From: Brachionus manjavacas
Taxonomy: Eukaryota; Rotifera; Eurotatoria; Ploima; Brachionidae
Assembly: GCA_019054805.1 (NCBI GenBank)
Contig: JAHQIY010000007.1
Coordinates: 3,601,501 to 3,665,500 of the forward strand
Length of the DNA: 64,000 bases
Direction of reading: 5' to 3'
In this document: positions 58,396-64,000 of the stretch, in pieces
How positions within the stretch are numbered: position 1 is the stretch's first letter
Layout of the letters: each line of letters starts with the position of its first letter
Made by a program: the position numbers and the translations under genes
The notes under the pieces: generated by a model
Told to the model about the DNA's origin: nothing
Databases searched by the model: none
Seen by the model: the letters and a program-made list of their open reading frames with translations, nothing else

Positions 58396-60758
58396 TGTTA
58401 TTTTCATTAAAAAGTTTGATTTGTTTCATTTAAAAAAAGAAATGTTTATTTATTAATATCAATTAATGAAAAATATATATATGTTTGTGAAAAAAACAGA
58501 AATTTCTCAAAATTATTTACTTTGTTCAAATTGATTAATTTTTTTTTTGAAAAATGCCAAGGTTTTATGTCATTCAATAAAAAATTACTTTTTTCATGTT
58601 TCTTTAATAAAAAAAGTTTTTTGAATGCAACAAGGAGTGTCAACAATTGTTGCATCAATTCTTTAAGGGGGCTAATAACGTAAAAAATTTTATAATTCCA
58701 AAATTATTAAAATATTTAATAAAAAATCAATTTTTTTTTTCTATTTTTCTCGCAAAAAAATCAATAAAAAGGCAAATAAAACATTTTTTAACTCTTATTC
58801 TTCTTATTTTGTAGCAACAATTTAAATAAATTCTAATACCATAACCGGATTTTTTTTCAATCACTTAATCAGTTGTTAATTTTCTGCATTTTAACCATTA
58901 ATTCATCAATTATTGAACTATTTAATTTAGACAAAGGCTTTAATCATCAGGATAAAATATTTTAAAAATGATTCTTATCGAATTTAAATATTCAGATTTT
59001 GTTGCAAAGCAAATAAAGCTCTTTCGGAAATAAGATAAGAAATGTTTTTGTAAATATTAAATATGCTTTAAAAAAATTAATTAAAATTTTTCTATGCGTT
59101 ATATTATCAATTTATTGTAAAAAGAGTATTTTTTGAAATTATGTAAGTTAGGATTTAATTAGGTTTTGGTCAAAATTAAAAAGTTTTCTCAAATTAATTG
59201 ATTAATTTTACATTTTTTCTTCATTTCCAATTGTTTGATCATTATTTTTTCTATTTGGCATAAATTTTGATTTCAAACAAATAATTTAAAATGAAAATAA
59301 ATTAAGGGTAAATTATGATCGATTAATTCAGATTGATGCAAAAACTTTATGCTATAACTATGAATTTCAGAGCTAATTTAGATTATTTTCCTTCCAGTCA
59401 GTGTAATTCAAGCAAGTTTCTTTACGATTAGTTGAGTTTATACAAATGCTCAAATGGTTTAAATATAGTACGAAAATTTTCAATTTAATGACTAAATATG
59501 ATAACCAATTTATTGAAAAAAGTTTGAATTTTTGTTTTTAGATAATTTTATTATTAAAATGTCTTTAATTTAGGCGTTACTGTTATGCAAATTAAGTTCT
59601 TTTCTAATTAATGTCACTCAAAGTGATCAAAGTTTATTAAACATTCTAAATATTTTTTATCTAAAAATATAGCTTAGTCATAATGAATTTTACAAATGTA
59701 GCTTTTGGGGCCGCATTTTTCAATTATTTAAAAATTTTATTGAAAAAAACCACAAAGAGTGAGTAAATTGCTCGGAATTACTTAAACTCACTTAAAAAAA
59801 AATTATCTTGAGTTAGAATTGCATGAAAGTTTCTTAATTTGGTTGATTGCCACAAAAGTACTGGAATGATTTGCGTCTAGTAATATGCAACAATGATACA
59901 GACTCTATGAATAAACTAAACATGTTTCCCAAGAAACAAAATTTCCATTTTCTATTTAATAAAAAAAAGCTTAATAAGCATAGGGAATAAAGGAAAATTT
60001 TTTGAGAATTTTTGTGAATTTTAATTTAATCGATCACAAAGTTAGAATTATATCAGAATGCAAAAGGTATTTTATTATCTAATCACCTCCAATTTTTGAA
60101 CAACTATGAATATTTAGCATATACAATTTAGTCTCATTTAATAATCAAGTTTTAAAAAGAAAAAATAAATTAGATTATGTGTAATTTAAAAAGGCGCCAA
60201 TTTATGACACTTCTAGTAATTTTTACCAAATTCATAATTTTTTTTGCCTAAACGAGTCAAGCTATACTTTTTGGTAGTTTAAAAAAAATTTAGGAAGTAA
60301 TTTCAAATAAGTTCCGGGAAATAATATCTGGTATTTATTTTTTAAGAATATTAATTCCATTGTTCCATAGTAATACAAAATTTCATTTTTTGCATCCCCA
60401 TAAGTTTGTTCCCGACTGATAAAAATCACCAAATTAGCTCTGTTTTTTTCATTTTAAATAAATTTCAAGATAATTAATTCAGAATTTAGGCCGAAAAGCG
60501 TTTTAAGTGATTTAGAAATGATTTTCTTGATTGCGTAACCATTGTTTCTTGTTTTCGATTATTTTTTGATGAGAAGGAAGTCGAATAATTCACTATAGAT
60601 AGAGTTAAATATATTTACATTAAAAAAATAATTAAAAAAAAATTATTTTTATCTCGACTTGGGATGAAGATATCACCAAATAATATTTTTGCAGTTTTTT
60701 TTAGACTATTTATTTTATATTTTATTTTAAATTCTTGGCTAAGAAAATCTATCAAAAA
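58396..60758. other. AT-rich intergenic region upstream of carbonic anhydrase
   Basis: No gene. The ORF on the minus strand at 58446-58658 is AT-driven. The carbonic anhydrase promoter must lie near the right end but shows no recognisable motif. Confidence 0.4.
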
Positions 60759-62217
60759 ATGGAGGTAATCGAATTAAATGGGAATTTTTTTCATAATTTT
60801 TCCTTTAAAATTGCTTTTACCAGATTGGCAAGCACTTGAATAATTTAGTGCATTCAATTATGCACCGTAAACAGCATGAATGGAGCTACGAAGGCCAATG
60901 TGGTAAGTTAATACTATACAGAATATTAATTTTACTAGATTAATGCTTGGAAATTGTCAAATATATAATTTTTTAAATTTTTATTCATTTAAAAGTTAAA
61001 TTTCCCTCTCTAGGCCCGCAAACCTGGGTAAAACATTTTTCAGATGCAAAAGGCCAGCATCAATCACCTATCAATATCGAAACAAGCCAAGCTATGTTTG
61101 AACCAAGCTTGCTCAAAAATCCACTCACCATTCAGTATGATGACCAAAGCTGTTTTCAAATAAAAAATACCGGCCATACTTTTCAAATAGATGGATTTCA
61201 AGAAAACCTTTCAAGTAGGAATTTTTTTCTTTTTTTTTTATAATTACAAAAATTTTTAGTCTTAATTAAGTTTTAACTCTAAAGTTTGACTGAAATTAAT
61301 CTTACTACTTAATTTAAAACCATAACGATTTAAAACATTTAAAATCATAATTGTTATCATAATTGATCTATTAGTGCGTGAATTGAAAATTTTATAATAA
61401 AACATTTACCTAGAATTATAATTTTTGCTAATTAAGAGAAAATTTTTTATTCAATTTCAAAACCAATCTTTGTTAATTTCAATTTTTATTAAAAAATAAT
61501 TCTAAAAAATATTGATTTTTTAATTTTTTTTTGTTTAGAGGTTTGTGGTGGACCGGTTTCTAATTGCTATAATTTTCTCCAATTTCATATGCACTGGGGC
61601 GACTCAATCGAACGTGGTTCGGAACATTTGGTCGATGGATTTCCATTTGCAGCTGAAGTAATTGATTATTTTAGAAATTCAATTAGCCTTTTTTCTACGA
61701 ATGTTTGCAGATTCATTTTGTAAATTGGAATCATGAAAAATTTAAGTCCCCTAAACAAGCGTCAGCATCGAACAAAAATGACGGTCTCCTGGTAATTGCC
61801 GTATTTGTAAAAGTAATTTGTAATAACGATAAATTAAAACTTAACAAACAAAAATAATATTTGAAGCTTGGCGAGGCCAATGAAGAATTCGAAAAATTAG
61901 CAAAATTTATTCATGATATTCACTTGAAAAATCATCATGTTCCTATTCAAAATTTTAATATGAAAAAACTTTTTCCAAAAAATACAACAGAATACTGGAC
62001 ATATCCGGGTTCTTTAACTACGCCACCATGCAGTGAAAGTGTTCAATGGGTTGTTTTCAAAGAGCCGATTGAAATGTCCCCAGAACAACTGGATAAATGT
62101 CACCATTTGTATCATGTATCAAAAGAAAAGCTATGCAATGAAAAAACTTCAATCCGCTATAATGATCGCCCAATATGCAGTATGGGAGACAGAGTCGTAC
62201 TCAAAACATTTGAATAA
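60759..62217 (+). CDS. alpha-class carbonic anhydrase
   Basis: Exons 60759-60764, 60824-60902, 61014-61214, 61539-61657, 61711-61812 and 61867-62217, in phase, about 285 aa. It catalyses CO2 hydration to bicarbonate and a proton at a His3 zinc site. The family core starts HEWSYEGQCGPQTWVKHF and GQHQSPINI. The proton-shuttle His is in NTGHTFQID. Zinc ligands are the two His of FLQFHMHWG and the His of AEIHFVNW, and the gatekeeping pair (Glu in GSEHLVDG, Thr in GSLTTPPCSESVQW) is intact. So it should be active, unlike CA-related proteins. No signal peptide, membrane anchor or GPI tail is visible, so a cytosolic CA is most likely. The first exon is only 6 nt (ATGGAG) and is the weakest part of the model. 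An in-frame ATG at 60860 is an alternative start. Confidence 0.93.
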
Positions 62218-62489
62218 TTTAAATTTTAAAAAAAATACTCACTCCTTGTCATTTTGATTAGTCATTCAGTTTCTAAAGATACTAATCAAAAGTCAACTTA
62301 ATGTTATTTAGAACCTTTAAGTGATAAATATATTATAAAAATAAATTATTTTTGTTAAATTGATTTATTTAATTAACAATCTTTAATCGTCGTACTAAAT
62401 ATTGATAAGGTTAATCATAAAGAAGCTACGGATGTAAATTTAACCCATCTAAATATAAAAATATTAAAACGTTTAACTTATAATAATAA

Positions 62490-62785
62490 CAATGATAATA
62501 ATAATAATAATAAGCAAGCAGACTTGCGGATACGACTTTCTAAGGAAGCCGTCTATGGTAGCTGCTTTACGGTGACTTTAGAAAATAGATTGGTTAGTGG
62601 TATATCTAAGACACTTGGAGTGGAGACGGCGCTGCTGTCCCGGTGGTCGTTGAGTAATAAGGCCTAGTTACAAAGGGCCTTCGGGACCATGTCCGCTGGA
62701 ATACTTCCATGCGTCGAGACTTTTCTTGAACTGGTTTACAGTCGAGGCACGGATCACTGTCTCAGCTACCCTACTACTCTAAAAT
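62490..62785 (-). pseudogene. LINE 3' end fragment with (TTA)n tail
   Basis: A GC-richer block. On the minus strand it starts with AETVIRASTVNQFKKSLDAW + KYSSGHGPEGPL stop, the last ~30 codons of a CR1/Jockey-like reverse transcriptase (compare DAPSVNSFKKRID at 35 kb). A ~200-bp 3' UTR follows, ending CAAGTCTGCTTGCTTATTAT + TATTATT. The tail repeat is TTA, not TAC, so this is a different subfamily from the 6.9/35-kb elements. A decayed sister lies at 48388. Confidence 0.75.
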
Positions 62786-63526
62786 ACCCTTGCTATGAGG
62801 TACATAAACCAAAATGTAAAAAATCAGATTTTTATCAATAATTTGTTAGGCAAATTTTCAATGACCATTAATATAAAAAAGTATTTGAATATTTAAGAAA
62901 AGGTTATTAAATATTTGATAGATAAAATATTTCTTTCATAAAACTACTGTAAAAAGAAGAGAATTTGACTCTTATTAATTTCAACGAATATGATCTAGTA
63001 TTCAGTGTTTTTTTTTTAAATTGGGTGGTGCTTTGAATGTAACAATTATGGACTAACTGACTCGATAAATACTATTTTTTACTTAAATGAATTTTGTATG
63101 TTAAATAATCTTAGTCATTTTTATGTAAATAATAAAGTGAATTTATTACTTAATTGTAAAAATAGACATTTTTGTCTATTAATTTTTCTAACCTTTTTAT
63201 TTGCAAATCATGTTTTAATTTTTTCATGGGATTATAACTTAGATTAGGTAAATAAAATTATGCATTATTATTTTCTGTACCTTTTAATTCAATTGTAGCT
63301 AAAAAAAACATTTAGGAAAAAAAATATGCCATCTGTAAAAGGACTGATTCTATCCAGCAAAAGGAAAATATATTTTATTAATTATTAAAAATTCTCTTCA
63401 ATCATTTTTATTTATTTTTCAATTTTGAAACCTAAGCAAGGTAGCAAGGATTTACCTTGCTTAAATTTTTAAAATATTTACTTGTTTTGCTAATTAATGA
63501 TAACAATGCATACAACTTTTAAGTTC
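62786..63526. other. AT-rich intergenic region
   Basis: No gene or bounded repeat recognised. Confidence 0.4.
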
Positions 63527-63592
63527 TTACCTTATTTCATTGCCATTTAAAATTCTAAACATTTGAATTAAGTCACCTCAAAATGATTCTTT
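63527..63592 (-). pseudogene. short LINE reverse transcriptase relic
   Basis: The minus strand reads GDLIQMFRILNGNEIR. This is the block seen in the 32-kb LINE as RARGDLIEMFKFQKGLD and is a standard position in the RT C-terminus. It is isolated and flanked by AT-rich sequence. Confidence 0.55.
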
Positions 63593-64000
63593 CCATTTCA
63601 CCACTATCTTTCTCTGCACCATTAATTATTTGAAAACTCAAGATGAAGCTTCACGTCAACTAAATATAGCATTTTATAGCAGTTTTTGTTCAATTTATAA
63701 CCTCTCAGTTTTCATGCTTAAGATATAATTCCAAAAATTGGTTCGCCAGCTTGAGCTCATTTTACTTTAATTTTCCAGATGATCTAAATAATGAAAAAAT
63801 CAATTTTCAAAAAATATGAACTTAAATTTTTTTGGAAATTTTTGTATTTTCAACAATTTTCATAAAATGTTTAAAATTTACCTAATTCTATCTAAAAACT
63901 GGTAAATTTTTGTAAAAAATAAAAAGCGGAACATCGCTGTATATCAAAATACGTAAAACTTAAATATCATAATAAATCAGTATGCGAAAAAGATCTCGGT
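63593..64000. other. AT-rich sequence to window end
   Basis: Nothing recognised. It may include further decayed parts of the LINE relic. Confidence 0.35.

Noticed and set aside
1-64000. Novel multi-gene operon-like or defence system
   Set aside because: Host genes are spaced, unrelated and typical of animals. Outside transposons there is no cluster of co-oriented accessory genes.

Overview
This window is animal nuclear DNA, very AT-rich, with small spliceosomal genes. Most introns are about 40-300 bp with GT/AG borders. UBA5, FAAP24, a D2-like dopamine receptor, a DH-PH RhoGEF, a calpain tail and an alpha-carbonic anhydrase all point to an invertebrate metazoan. The AT bias, tiny introns and heavy CR1/Jockey-like LINE load would fit a spiralian such as a rotifer or flatworm, but the species cannot be fixed from the sequence. 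No bacterial, organellar or CRISPR features are present.

Layout. 1-437: 3' end of a calpain-like gene with a CaaX-like C-terminus (+). 818-3234: ten-exon DH-PH RhoGEF (-). 3471-4160: intronless gene of unknown function (-). 5682-8330: 5'-truncated LINE between ~150-bp direct repeats, a palindromic MITE and a second dead LINE. 8830-13215: four-exon D2-like receptor (-), whose 2.8-kb intron holds LINE tails. 13216-25928: gene desert with one TTAA-flanked MITE. 25929-28600: dead LINE with a tRNA-derived SINE nested in it. 29036-29520: second copy of the palindromic MITE family. 31970-35450: pogo/Tigger relic, a nearly intact GC-richer LINE and an RTE-like fragment placed end to end. 36131-38214: LINE, SINE, pogo-type HTH and other repeat relics. 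38940-39851: membrane-anchored CAP protein (+). 41080-44030: hAT-like MITE, SINE head, LINE tail and mariner-like MITE. 44171-46839: UBA5 (-) and FAAP24 (+), divergent from a ~200-bp gap. 49100-50245: intronless multipass membrane protein (+). 54256-55080: intronless vWA protein with PPxY and CaaX-like motifs (+). 55548-58395: 190-bp direct repeats bracketing a dead mariner and a SINE. 60759-62217: alpha-carbonic anhydrase (+). 62490-63600: LINE relics (-).

The host genes are unrelated single-copy housekeeping or signalling genes and do not form a pathway cluster. The only tight architectural pairing is the UBA5/FAAP24 divergent promoter. All exon chains below were assembled by eye from splice consensus, reading phase and family similarity. 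Every chain is phase-consistent, but none was checked against transcripts. I found no convincing new multi-gene system. The best leads are the SINE family, the very long flanking duplication around a LINE, the nested transposon stack at 32 kb, and two proteins with prenylation-type tails.
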